Translations under genes and position numbers: made by a program
The notes under the pieces: generated by a model
What the model was told of the DNA's origin: nothing
What the model saw: only the letters and a program-made list of their open reading frames with translations
Databases searched by the model: none
NCBI RefSeq assembly: GCF_016859285.1
Contig: NC_053415.1
Span: 3,237,501-3,301,500, forward strand
Origin: Xiphias gladius
Taxonomy: Eukaryota > Chordata > Actinopteri > Istiophoriformes > Xiphiidae
Reading direction: 5' to 3'
Length of the DNA: 64,000 bases
Shown here: positions 12,201 to 23,500 of the stretch, piece by piece
Numbering within the stretch: position 1 is the first letter of the stretch
Layout of the letters: each line of letters begins with the position of its first letter

Positions 12201-12249
12201 CGACCCAGGGATGATGTTGGCACTTGGAAAACTGTCGCATGGCAATGCA

Positions 12250-13390
12250 AAAAAAAGAAAAAGAAAAAAAAAACCCTGTTGATGTGCATTATGGATGTGT
12301 ATAACTCGTCATGTAGCGACATCTACTGGACAGAGGGATTCTGTGTCTCTTGAGCAGTAAGAAGGTAGCTGCCATTCGACAAAACAGAGGGCATTTATAT
12401 TTTTACTAAACTGCTGCACACAGAAAGAGAAAAGTAACAACTTAAGGGTTCAGTGTCTTTCTTAAGACAAAATCACAGTTCATGGATACATGTCTGTAAA
12501 TATAGGTTTGACCACATGAGCCCCAGTTCACATATACTGCAGATAAGGTTTTCTAATTTGAATCTAAAATGCAGTTTGTGTATTATCAAAATCAAAGACG
12601 GGTCCTTGACTCACAAACATGGGCCACCGTGTGAGAATGATGGTCCCAGCAATACAGCCTAGTTTTCATTATGTACAACATCCATTTTCTAATCTGACAA
12701 TACACAGCACTGATGTCTTACACCATCTCTACTATGTAAACATCTAAGTGTTAAAATACTATTTATGTACATGAATTGTCCATTTTACAGTCTCTGGGGA
12801 TAGAATGATCAGTATTTTTATAACCTATTAATATAAAGGAGTAATTATCAGCCTATAGATTTCAACAGAAGTCAAAGCTACAATACCTTCTATTTGGTCG
12901 TGGAAACATGCTTCATGTCATTATCATTGCAGAAGTTCTTATTGTGTGATTGTTGCAGCTTTGAGTGTACTGTATTCAGTGTGTGAAGGCAACCAAACAC
13001 AGGCACAATGTACAGTGAATGACACAAACTGGCCTTTTTTTTCACAGCAGGTACTTAAACTAATCATAGAAGCAAAAACACAGGTGTTTCTAATAACATT
13101 ATAGATGGCGCTGTTGTATTCAAGTGTACCAATCAGCCATGATAGTGTGACAGTAAGCCAGCATGGCAATACCAGGACCCTGAAACTGAAGCAGCTAAAT
13201 GGTACTTAGCTACCATTCACTTTATTATTTACACCTGCGCTTTTTTCTACTGATACAGGTCAAAGTGTCTTATGTTTAAATTTCTATTTTGTCGGCAGTG
13301 TGTATGAGTTTTTTTTTCTCTTTAGTAACATAAGAAAGAAGTCTCCAGTGTATTGAAAATACTGCTCAACAGAGTACTATTCTGACACTG
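12250..13390. other. intergenic space between clasp1 5' end and nifk 3' end
   Basis: The two minus-strand genes are head-to-tail here. The interval holds an A-rich tract at 12,246-12,274, short unrelated open frames, and a dispersed repeat listed separately (13,139-13,275). The nifk 3' UTR probably ends near the AATAAA that reads on the minus strand at 13,391-13,396, about 430 bases after the stop codon. Confidence 0.5.
13139..13275. repeat. dispersed repeat, copy 1 of 2 in the window
   Basis: The unit containing GACCCTGAAACTGAAGCAGC, TAAATGG, TTATTATTTA and CAAAGTGTCT occurs again in the same orientation and order at 35,152-35,290. The two copies are clearly homologous with scattered substitutions. 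I do not recognise the family. SINE-like size and spread suggest an old retroposon. Confidence 0.6.
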
Positions 13391-13823
13391 TTTATTATTA
13401 AAGATCATAATATCCATGTAAACCAGGCTTTTAGACAAGTGTGTTTAGGAAGAAAACGACAATGTTGCTGCAATACTGCCATTTTTTTTTATCAACACTA
13501 GAGGCTTTTATGGCAAATTATACAGTCTGCTCAAAGACTGAAATGGAAAATTGCCTTTGTCAAAGTAGCACAACTGTTGCCCATAAATCAGGCTCATTAG
13601 GATGATTTTGCAAGCACCATTCATGATACTCACTATAGACCCACAATTACACTGGAGTCTTTCATAATAGCTTCTTTCTAAATTGTAAAGTGATTTCCAC
13701 ATAAAGAAAGACACACTGATTTCTGAACAAAGTTCGAAGTCGTCCCATCAAGAAAATCAAAGAGCACACATGTATGTATCTCTGCTCTGACACCTTTAGT
13801 CCACAATAAAACAGTGAAGACTT

Positions 13824-16800
13824 TCACTTCGCCTCTGTGTCCTCTTCAGAGGGATCCTCGCTCTCTGAGTCATCATCCTCGTCATTGTTACTGTCCTCCT
13901 CCTCCTCCTCCTCAGAACACTCTTCATCTTTCTCTACAGCTGGAATCTTAATAACAATCTCGTCATCTGCATCATCGTCGACGACCATGGACTTCCTCCT
14001 CTCCAGGAGAGAGGGGGTGCAGACCGGTGTGGTGTCCTGAAATGGAAGAGAGAAGCTCATCAGCCACACGTGATCATTCTGGTACTGAGATGATGCCGAT
14101 TTGCTTTGTTCAAGTTTTCCCTTGAATCTTTACAGCTCTGATTTTCCCTGGAGTTGATACAGTATGTTGGTACATGGGTTTTATCACGCAGCCACTAAGA
14201 GACACACGCAATAAGCTTTACGCACCACAGTACTATAGGCACAGTTATCTGACCCCAGACCACTGATACACCTGGGGTCATTTTCAGTCTGTGCCAAAGC
14301 TAAATATAATATCATCAAAGTTGGCCTTACATCACTACACGTAGACACATTCATGGAGTCAGAGGACTTTTTCTTCTGAGGCACCTGGGCAGCCTGGAGA
14401 AGCAAAATGAGCACGAAAGGTTAACATAATTCAAACATACAGTATAAAACCTAGTGGATTAGCTCAGGTATGTTGTACATATAAAACCCCATGCTTTGAT
14501 TGGAAGAAATGTCAATTATCAAAGCTTCATCTGATGTTTCCAGACGATGACAGTTAGTTATATTCCTAATCTGAAGCTCCCACGTGCAAAGCTCGGAGCC
14601 AATATTCAGTGATCATATACTTATAGTGCTTAAGGTTTGCTATTTATTCCAAGGGCGACATTTTTTTTTTAGCTCAGGTAAATAGACAACAGCTAGCTGC
14701 CATTTAAAGTTATAATTCAAAACTCCAAACACTTACAAATCCTGGGAAGTCATAGTCTATGCCGTGTGCTGCGAGCCTCTTGCGGAGCTTCGACTCTTTC
14801 CGCAGGAGTTTGTCTCTCATCTTCTCAGCCTGCGCGGCTGTGCGTTTCTTATTGTAGCGTGCCACAGCGGGATATGAGGGTTCTTTAAATTCCCTTTGGG
14901 AGCCAACAAACAGCTTCTCGTGCACCTTCTCCGGTGGAATCACATGGCCTAGAAAAAAGTAAGAAGCAACAAGTTAAGAGTTGCATGTAGATTAATAGTT
15001 TTACAGTAAAATCACTGTCATCACTGGCGGCAAAGTAATGTCATGAGGTGTGAAGGCTAACGAGAGGTATAAAAATCAAGCAAAAAATCGTGGTCTTGCA
15101 GTTAACAGATTAAACATAACATTGACTAAATACTAATTCTTCTATTTTAGTGTCGTGGCACTGACAGGACCTATTAGGTCATTTTTATCTGCTTTAACTC
15201 ATTTGTGCATCAGGTGACATCACCAAGACTGCTCTCTAGGAAAACAGGAATTGTGCTGGTAATTATCAGACTTGTACACAATACTCACATTTGATGAGTC
15301 TCTCTCCCATGAGGTAATTGTTCATGGTCTCTGCGACAATTTTAGCTACTTCATCACAATCATACTCCACAAATGCATAGCCTTTGCTTCCACCTGTCTT
15401 CAAGGGTTAGGGTTAGATACAGGACAGAAAACAGATGAATAACGCATGTCTGAATCAGTTCATAGCACACATCTGCACTGGATTCAGACTAATATGACTC
15501 CCATGATTAACTTATTTCCATTTAATGCTTTTATACGGTAGGCTCCACATCATTTTAGTTTTCCATATGCTTTTGTTGGCACATGGGTTTTATCACTCTG
15601 CAAATGTGTGTGCAGGTGATAAGCTAAACATACCACAATACTTTAGGCTCAGTTATCTGACCCCAGATCACTGTTAAATCTGAGCTCATTTTCAGTCGGA
15701 GCCAAAATTCGAATAACCGAGGAGCGAACAATCAGCAGGATCACTGCTACAATTTCCAGTTAAACTAACAGAACAACTGTATCAACCTTCATCTCCTGTA
15801 GCAAACTAAGAAAATCTTTGCTCTTGCTTTATGTGCCATGGACAGGATAAGCAAAAAAGAGTTTAGACAGCCAAAATGCTCTTATTATTTCTCATCCCAC
15901 TTCTTCAAGTAAGGAAATTAGGATTGACACTGTCAGATATGTAAAACATGTAGTTATTACATTCTCAGCGTTACCTTTTTACTCCTGGACAGCCGCAGCC
16001 TCAAGACCTTCCCAAACTGTTGGAAGTAAGATCTGAGCTGAGGCTCAAACAGGCCCAGGGGCAGGTGGCCGACATAAACCACTCCTGGGGTCAAACGGTT
16101 CCCCTGAGGGCGGGAGGGGGGGGGGAGAACAGAGTTACATCGGCAAAAACAAAATGTGCGTTCTGGAGTATAGGGGTACAATCAGTTAGACATTTACTTT
16201 CCACTTTTAGCCATATATTATACACCTATGTACACTATGATTGTCATTACTATTCGTTACCAGTGTTGTGTGTCACAGAGCTCTTTTCATCATTTTCTAA
16301 AACTCTAGACAGTCAACGCTGAAAGAAAAGGACCGGCAGGCAGGCCAAGTGCTGACACATCTGCAAGTTACACGAGAGGCCAGCGGTCTCTGCCGGGGCA
16401 CGCATCCAAGTACGTGACCCTATTGTGTCACCATTTGACATAACGACTACCATGATACTGGACTCTGTGGAAATACTAACGTCTTGGGGTCGCCATAGTA
16501 CAACACTTGGTCATGGCAAAAACGTCAACAGTTGCCATTGCTGAATTAGATCACAAATTCTAACGGAGCGGGGGAAAAGCTGTAACGCCTGTTATATCTC
16601 CGAGAATAAAGATAAAATATATTGTCGAGCTAAATGAACTTAAGTCACCCTCGTGTAGTACCGTCCCATATTTCTTTCAGGGCCACCACATGATTTCGAC
16701 CCACCTTGCCCGATTTGTTCTTCTTCACCTCCTGCACCTTCTTCTTGAACTCAGACTCTTGTTTAGGGTTGAGCGCCAGCAGTTCTTTCGCCGGCTTAGT

Positions 16801-16827
16801 TGCCGTTTCTGCTTTACTTTCGGTCAT
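13824..16827 (-). CDS. nifk: NIFK, nucleolar protein interacting with the FHA domain of Ki-67 (complete)
   Basis: NIFK is a nucleolar RNA-binding protein that takes part in pre-rRNA processing and binds the Ki-67 FHA domain in mitosis. Exons run 16,827-16,705, 16,103-15,975, 15,397-15,289, 14,948-14,737, 14,393-14,331 and 14,036-13,824. All phases agree and give 282 aa. An RRM spans about residues 48-120, with RNP2 VVYVGHLP and RNP1 KGYAFVEY. A basic stretch around residues 120-190 includes [18 protein letters not shown] and ends GIDYDFPGF, a family signature. The last exon begins [15 protein letters not shown], matching the human segment whose threonines 234 and 238 are phosphorylated for Ki-67 binding. 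A run of acidic residues ends the protein. The N-terminal 45 residues are Lys-rich and fish-specific. Introns 2 and 5 carry H/ACA snoRNA candidates. Confidence 0.95.
14162..14297 (-). ncRNA. H/ACA-type snoRNA candidate in nifk intron 5 (copy A)
   Basis: Read on the minus strand (same sense as nifk), this 136-nt segment folds as hairpin, H box, hairpin, ACA. Hairpin 1 has outer stem GGCACAG/CTGTGCC and upper stem TGACCCCAG/CTGGGGTCA, with ACTGAAAA and GATAA as the two unpaired pocket strands. The hinge ATAGTA (14,231-14,236) fits ANANNA. Hairpin 2 closes with TGGTGCGT/ATGTACCA and an upper stem around TTATTGCG/TGCGTGATAA that uses wobbles. The 3' end is ACATAC: ACA exactly three bases from the end. 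A homologue of identical length lies in intron 2. The family and target uridine are not assigned. Folding was done by eye. Confidence 0.8.
14394..14736. other. nifk intron 4, possible third small-RNA-like segment
   Basis: Within this intron the minus-strand interval 14,603-14,468 begins GGCTCCGA and ends ACATAC, 136 nt apart like the two H/ACA candidates, and contains ATATAA as a possible H box. It has a perfect GCTTTGAT/ATCAAAGC stem, but hairpin 1 and the outer stem of hairpin 2 do not form in the H/ACA manner. I do not call it a snoRNA. Confidence 0.3.
15571..15706 (-). ncRNA. H/ACA-type snoRNA candidate in nifk intron 2 (copy B)
   Basis: This is the paralogue of the intron-5 segment, also 136 nt and in nifk sense. 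Hairpin 1 has outer stem GGCTC/GAGCC plus one further pair, and upper stem TGAGCTCAGAT/ATCTGGGGTCA with one mismatch. The hinge is AAAGTA (15,639-15,644). Hairpin 2 pairs TGGTATGT with ATGTGCCA, then TTATCAC with GTGATAA and CTGCA with TGCAG around an 8-base loop. The RNA ends ACAAAA, with ACA three bases from the end. Against copy A, stem positions differ with pairing kept (A-U becomes U-A in the outer stem of hairpin 1). The pocket strands GACTGAAAATGA, GGGTCAGATAACTG and GTGATAAAACCCATGT are unchanged. Target not assigned. Confidence 0.82.
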
Positions 16828-16859
16828 TTCGATTACTAAGAGACATCGGCTGTGGGGTT

Positions 16860-16990
16860 AAACAAAACAAAACCGTCGAAACACTCTCAACTAACCACGC
16901 TGGTCTCTTCTTCCGGTTGCCCATGTGGTGACAGCCGAGGAAATGTGAAGGGAGGGTTTGCCTGAGTGTGAGCTAGAGCCGTGCGCCCTC
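16860..16990 (-). promoter_or_regulatory. nifk: inferred nifk promoter region
   Basis: Just upstream of the nifk start codon the minus strand reads CAACCGGAAGAAGAG, an ETS/GABP-type site common in promoters of ribosome-biogenesis genes. The surrounding stretch is CpG-richer than the flanks. No TATA box is apparent. The start of transcription is not fixed by the sequence. Confidence 0.4.
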
Positions 16991-16999
16991 CACAGCGCC

Positions 17000-17561
17000 A
17001 CCTACAAGCACGGAGGATAAAGGCTCTTGGGACAGAAACAATCAATGCAACTAGACTGAACATAAAAATGTGTGCAAGCCGATTTCTGAATCCCCAGGTG
17101 CTTTAATGCGGCGTCAACCTATAATATCATCATGATTTCTGATATTTTATATTTTATAATCTTATAATCATGTTCATAAATACCATAATAGATCAAAATG
17201 ACTTATCACAGATACATCATAAGAATGAATTAATAACATAACTATGAGATAGTTAATAAATATTAGATAATAGTTCATATGAGGAAAAATCACTTTCATG
17301 CAAGTGGTGGAAATTGGCTTCCACATGTAAAATAAATAATAAAGGGAAAATAATTGGCGTTACTTTGAATCAATTATTCTTACTGTTATTTTGAAAACTG
17401 TTACAGTACAAGGGATGGAAAGGAAAGGAGGGGCAGAAGAGGAGGTGGAGAGAATAATGACAAGGGGGTGGAGTGTTTACCAGAAAGATAATGAGGTGAG
17501 ACAGAGATTAGATACAGATCAGTACTGCACACTGCAACATCAGTGGTTCTAAATTCATGAC
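17000..17561. other. intergenic space between nifk and the PDE9-like gene (divergent)
   Basis: About 0.6 kb of AT-rich DNA between the divergent nifk and PDE9-like genes. No coding exon is recognised. It should contain the PDE9-like 5' UTR and promoter, but I see no distinct core motif. An upstream non-coding exon cannot be excluded. Confidence 0.45.
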
Positions 17562-20500
17562 ATGGCAACAAAAATCATCTACTTCACAGTGAATGGGAGA
17601 CCAGAGCAGGCTGAGTTCCCAGTGGATTGCCCTGCCCCGGATGTCAAAGGTAGGAGCAGAAAATGATGTTATGTCTGACTGTGCCCATATCCACACATAT
17701 CCAGATATGCAGTTACAGTGTTTAGGAATCAATATCTGCTTCTATGATAAAATACATTTTTATTATAAGGGACATTTGCAAAACTTTCCCCCGTCACCCA
17801 TGATTTTCCACTCATTGAAAGAAGGTAAATATAATGTATATATAATGTGAATATCTGATCTGTTATTATAAACAGATCATCATTTCTCGTAGAGAGAATT
17901 GATCAATATTCTAATACCTTTTTTGCAAAAAAGAAAACACAGACAATAAATGCATGGATCAAATTCATAGATCAGTCATTACACAAGCAGATGAAAAAAT
18001 TGTGTAAGTGCTATGGAGGTTGTCTGAGCTGCAGACAGCAATACAGCTGCCGCTGACAGCTCCTTACTTGTCACACTGGGTTCAAGCTTTGTCTAGTACT
18101 GGCTTCACATGTTCTATATGTATGCTCTGTTTCAAGTGGTGAGGAAGGCAAAAGAAAGAAAAAGGCACAAATCCTCACATTGGAGAGGCTGGAACTGTGA
18201 TCTGTCTGGGTTTTTTTGGTATGAAAAAACTAATTTAAATAACTGATAGAATGGTTATTACTCTCTAGAAACAAACGTTTTGGCTCAACAAAGTAAATAA
18301 ATGCACAGTTTGTGTTAAGTGCATCCAGCTTACGTGATGTGGCATTAAGTAAGGTGAATGAGTTTTCCTTTTCCAATCAAGAGTATTATTGATTAGCGTG
18401 TTTAAAAGTGTAAGTTCCCCTGCTGCTTTAAAAATGGTTGCGTCATTATCTTCTAAGTCACTTTAAAAGTTTTGAAAATGTGAAACTAACCAAGTTAAGT
18501 TACCTAAACCTGAAAAAACAAGTTGAGTAAACTTCAGATAATAAGTTGAATTAACAATTGGTCAGTCATTTTGACAACTATTACTGATAGATTTACTTAC
18601 CATGTATATCTTCTCAGTTTGAAGAGTCAGAATTTCATTTAACACAAAAAACTTAGGGCTTTGTTGGTATCACTTTGTACCAGAGTCTATACAAAGACAA
18701 CATGCAGTCTTCTGTGTGTGTCCTAGTGACTGGGTTGAGTTGTAAGTGTACCGGGCTAGGGACTGAATTCGATACTAGCCTCCATCATGGTTGTTTACTG
18801 TATTCACTTTTATGAGAAAGAACAACCAGAACTTAATTTGACATATATTATAGACACACTGTAAGTGTCCATCAGAAATAATATTCAAAATACAAAACAG
18901 AGTGGACTTTGGAGAGTTTTCACTCTGAAAAAATGCATGCTGAGAAGTCTGCTAATATGCTGATGGTGTTTCCTTAATGGGTGAACTCTCAGCAGGTCGT
19001 TCATTCAACTTGTCATTTTAAGTCAAAAGATTACAAGTCAGTAGAACTCATGTTTTCTAAGTTCTTAAATACTCTGAAAATTAAAGCTAAATATTTCAAG
19101 TTGAATTGACTTGAAATTAATAAAACTTCACACTTCCTTGCATATTAATTAGCAATGTGAAGTTGATTCCAATAAATTCCTGCATGATGTTTTACAGTGT
19201 ATCAACACAATCTTTTTAAGTTGACAACGTGTAAAAAGTCATGTTGGTGCATTAGTTTTTCCATTGTGACAATCTTTTCTTACCATTATTCGGTAAGTTG
19301 ACTTTTGGAAATGAAGTTAAGGAAACAAAATTAAAAACTGACCTCACTGCAAACTACATGCTTACAAACATCATGATATACAAGCAGTATGCACAAATAC
19401 AGCTGTCCCAGATCTTTACAAAAACCTGACTCTTTTTCTTTACTGTTGTACTTGTTTATTTAATATTTTACACTTTGGATCTACATACTTTAACAAGTCT
19501 GATGGTGTTTAATCTTCATAAAATACTGTACTTTAGACTTTAGTATATTTGCACTTGCAAAAGTTCAGAGCATACATTATGCCCATCAGCAAAACACAAC
19601 ACCTTGGGACAACGATTCCCTCCAGTACTTGGGACAGGTTCCCTCCAACTCATATAATTGAAGTTAATTATCATACCCCAAGAAATATGTTCATAAAGTG
19701 CCACATAGCAGCTCACCCCCTGCGTGAAACAAACCATAAGAAGATCCATGCTGAAACGATCTGTTTCACCAGAAATGTTCATGTTATTTGTCTTAACTGC
19801 TTAAAAAATGAGTCAGTTGAATTCAAATTGATAAGAAATTATTAAACCTTTAGAATACACAATTTAAAAAAAAAACCTTAACTGAAGGACCCCTTACTAG
19901 CTTTTTTGCTTTCAACCAAATCAAATGGTCTTCCTCAGAGAGTGCGGTTGTCTCCATAAACATTGTGAAATATTTTCTCAGGCAAAAAGAATGAATGCTC
20001 ATCCATTCGTTCAGATCTTTTCCGCTCTGCAGCCGAGGCCGGACCCCATGACATCCTGAAGCTGTACAACCCCAAGGGCAACATCATCAACATCTCCCCA
20101 GGTTTAGAGCCCAACAGCCCAAACTCCTGGTACAAGCTGGAGGTGGTGGCTGCCGACTGCAACAGTGAGCCGTTAGGTATCTTTAACTTAGCACTATGGG
20201 AATCACACTGCGTGGATTTATTTAAAAACTGTTGACAGTCTCCCTCTTTTTTTGTAATTTCAGGTGCGGAGCTTGCTGGTGCACTAGGATTTGACCTCTC
20301 ATCCATGGAGAAAAGGTAGGTAGGGTGAGAAATAAGAGAAACAGGATATACTTAATGAGGTCCTTGAGAAAAAATGTGTTTTAATATTAAATGTGAAAAA
20401 AATCAGTAAAATAGGTTTTTGTGAAGAGTCAGCGATCTGGCATTTGGTTGTATCACTTTAAACAAGGAGGTCAGAGAGATATCTCAAGACCAAGTTTTGG

Positions 20501-23500
20501 GGACTTTTTACAACACAGTCCAGAGGTATAGATGCATATCTGATGCCTAAAGACGTCACTGATGGTGTGTGACTTCAGACTGCAGGGCCTGGAAAAGAAA
20601 ATCCTGATTGAGGCTGGCGAGACTCCTGCAGTCGTGTATGAGATGAAGAAACAGGTGGATTCATTCCAGGAAAAACTAGAGGTATAGCCAAAGTGTTCTG
20701 TGGCTTTAAAGCTGCTCCTGGAACTTATTTATATGATACAATAGCATAATAACGCCAACAGTCAGAAAAGGGTGTTTGTTTCATAAAAAGTGGGATGGTG
20801 TTACCACAAAACATCTTTGTCAAATTGTGTATTAGGATGCATAATTTACTTGCAATTTAAGGCTGTACTTAGCAATATTTATATTAATAATTGTTCAAAT
20901 GATTATACAGTATGGAAAGCAAGAAATGTTCACTCACAGAGAGGAACCCACTGAGAATTATCACCAAACTCTGGAGTTCCCTTCTGCACTGAAATGCCTT
21001 ATCAGTTCTTTTAGCTGATTTTTTCTGTCTACGGCCTGAAACTCAGTTTTCATTAACTTTGTTTCCAACCACAGCAGGAAGCTGTATTCAGTGAAGAAGC
21101 ACTGAAAAAACCACTGTATGCTGCCTGGCCAGCACCAGGCGAAAGACAAAGTTAGCGACTGGCTGGTGAACATAGTGGAGCATTTAGCAACTAAAGATTT
21201 TATCTAAGGAGTTGGTGGAGACCAAAACAGAGTTAAAGGTTGAGTAATATTGGACTCAAATTCATTAAGTGGAAGCAAATTCATGTCTGTAAATGAATGT
21301 TAATGTTACTCCAAGTCTACTGGATCTCTTAGGCAACTGTTTGCAACAAGTTAGCCATAACAACTTTATTTGGTGATAATATGTCACACACTGTGTCTAC
21401 AGCTTGTTCCACTGCCCCCAAGTGGCCAAGGTTGATGTATCCCAGTGACTTTGGTGATCCCCTGAAATTTTTCCTTAGGGCTACTTGATGCTGACTCTTT
21501 TACTGAAATGTGATCAGCATGTTAGTCATTGTATTGTCATTGCGAGAATGTTACCATGCTAATGTCGGCCGTAAGCTCAACACGCTACTGTACACCATGA
21601 CAGATCCACTAGCACTGCTGTAGGGTCTAGTCTTATTAAACTTTAATTTCCAGGGAATGTCTCAGAAAAACACAACGTACCCTTTTGTAGTAAGGCAAAT
21701 CTGCTCATTAGTACAGTAAAAATAGCATCAGTAATGATAATGATAATGTTAATGATATTTTGTAATGCCTGACCTAAATTTTGAGGGTTAACTCTGGGGA
21801 TTCTAACCTCCAGCCTCAGCTGACTGGATTCATTCCCATTCAATTTCAGAGTGTGGAGCATCTGAGCTGGCTTGGATTGTTTAAAGACCTGTCAGAGGGA
21901 ACACACAAGCCCTCACCATTCTACCACAAGAGAACCCTGCGGAAAACCAGAGAGGAGTGTGAGCATGTACGGGAAAAGTTTCTTCAAATGAGGTACAGTC
22001 ACATACAACAAAACCTATATCATGTGTTTGAATATCTAGTTATCCTTAATGATTATGTCATCACCCTGCAGCTCTCTGGAGGTATCAGAAGAAGTTAGGC
22101 AGTACTTAAAGACCCCCACCTTTGACAACTGGTAAGTTCAATTTGAACAGCGGGAATCTAAAGGTGGACATGTTTTAATGCCAACAGCAGAATCAGTGGT
22201 CATTGTGATGTGCTGGGTGTCTGTGCACATGTGTGCTCACAAACTAAGAACCAGTGCACCTGTTTCCTTGGTGTACAGACAATGAGGCAGACGGTAGGCT
22301 AATGACAGTCGTGCCCAACAACAGATGCATTTCTGAAGGGGATAGGAGCCCTCACCCTTTTCTTCTGACTGACACACTAATCTCAATATGAATAGGCCTG
22401 CAGAGGGCCCCCAAATCAAAAGAGGGCCTTCATAAAAGGCTTAATCAGCACACCGTGTTTGAAGTGGGCTTCATGGGGAGAAAGTACATTCTGCATTCAG
22501 TGGGGCTTGTTGATCATTTTATTTGTCAAAAAGCTTTTAAAGCAAACCCACAATGATGGAGGTGGCGAGATACGAGGTTATGCACAGCCTACAAAACGGG
22601 AACTGAAGCTTGTGATGTCACATATTCATAGTAAATTACAGAAAATGATAAAATATTCTTTTCTTTGCTTTTTGCTATCTGGGCATAGGAGTATTATAAA
22701 GGATAAGGCTAGCATTAGACGGCTATTTGAATGAAAAGACCAACACCAACAATGTATTAGTCCGTTTCTCTGCACTTTGTGACTCCCCTACTCTGTGGCA
22801 CTCAAACAGCGCATTTTTGCTTGTATGTCTTTCTTTAAAGGTAAGAGATTTAAAATGAGATTCATAGACAGCGCCTTTTTAAAAATTATAACACAAATCA
22901 ATAACTCATGTTTTAATTGAATAAAAACCTGGCAGGGAAGATAGATGAAAGAGGATGTGATAGGCCACTTAGCAAGACACAAAGAGTCTTGATATGCTTC
23001 CTTACCTATTTTTCATCTTGGAATGTCATTTTATGCCTTTCTTCGTTTTGGATAAGTGCTTACTGAGCAACTTTGATCTTAGCTCCACACACTGAAAACC
23101 ATTCATCTGTAGGGATTGAATGGTGAAAGTCACAAACTCTTGTCCCTACAGTTAAAAGTACCATCCCACGGGGTTCTGTATTTTGTGTCTGTGCAGGCAG
23201 TGGGAGGATGCAGAGATCATGGTGCTCCTGCAGGTCATGTACACAGATTTAGATTTCATAGTGACTTTCAACATTGAGCCCGAAGTACTGCAACAGTTCC
23301 TGTTTGAAGTCTACCGAAGATACAACAATATCCCCTTTCACAACTTCAAACACTGCTTCTGTGTTACCCAGATGGTAAGTGTGTGTGTGTGTGTGTGCTA
23401 GATAGAAGTTTTATTAGGGCAAATCATGAAGAGCCCAATTGTGTCTATAATTATGAAATAGTGCAATCAGCCTACAGAGAATAATTGCCTGAATCTGTAT

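Noticed and set aside
13837-14040. Serine-rich plus-strand open frame over the nifk last exon
   Set aside because: Antisense of the acidic NIFK tail (GAG/GAC codons read as CTC/GTC-type Ser/Leu codons).
14949-15288. Possible C/D box snoRNA in nifk intron 3 (GTGATGA on the minus strand)
   Set aside because: A C box-like motif is present, but no CUGA D box follows at a suitable distance and no terminal stem forms.
20961-21173. 70-codon minus-strand frame in PDE9-like intron 4
   Set aside because: Overlaps a SINE-like repeat and has no conserved motif.
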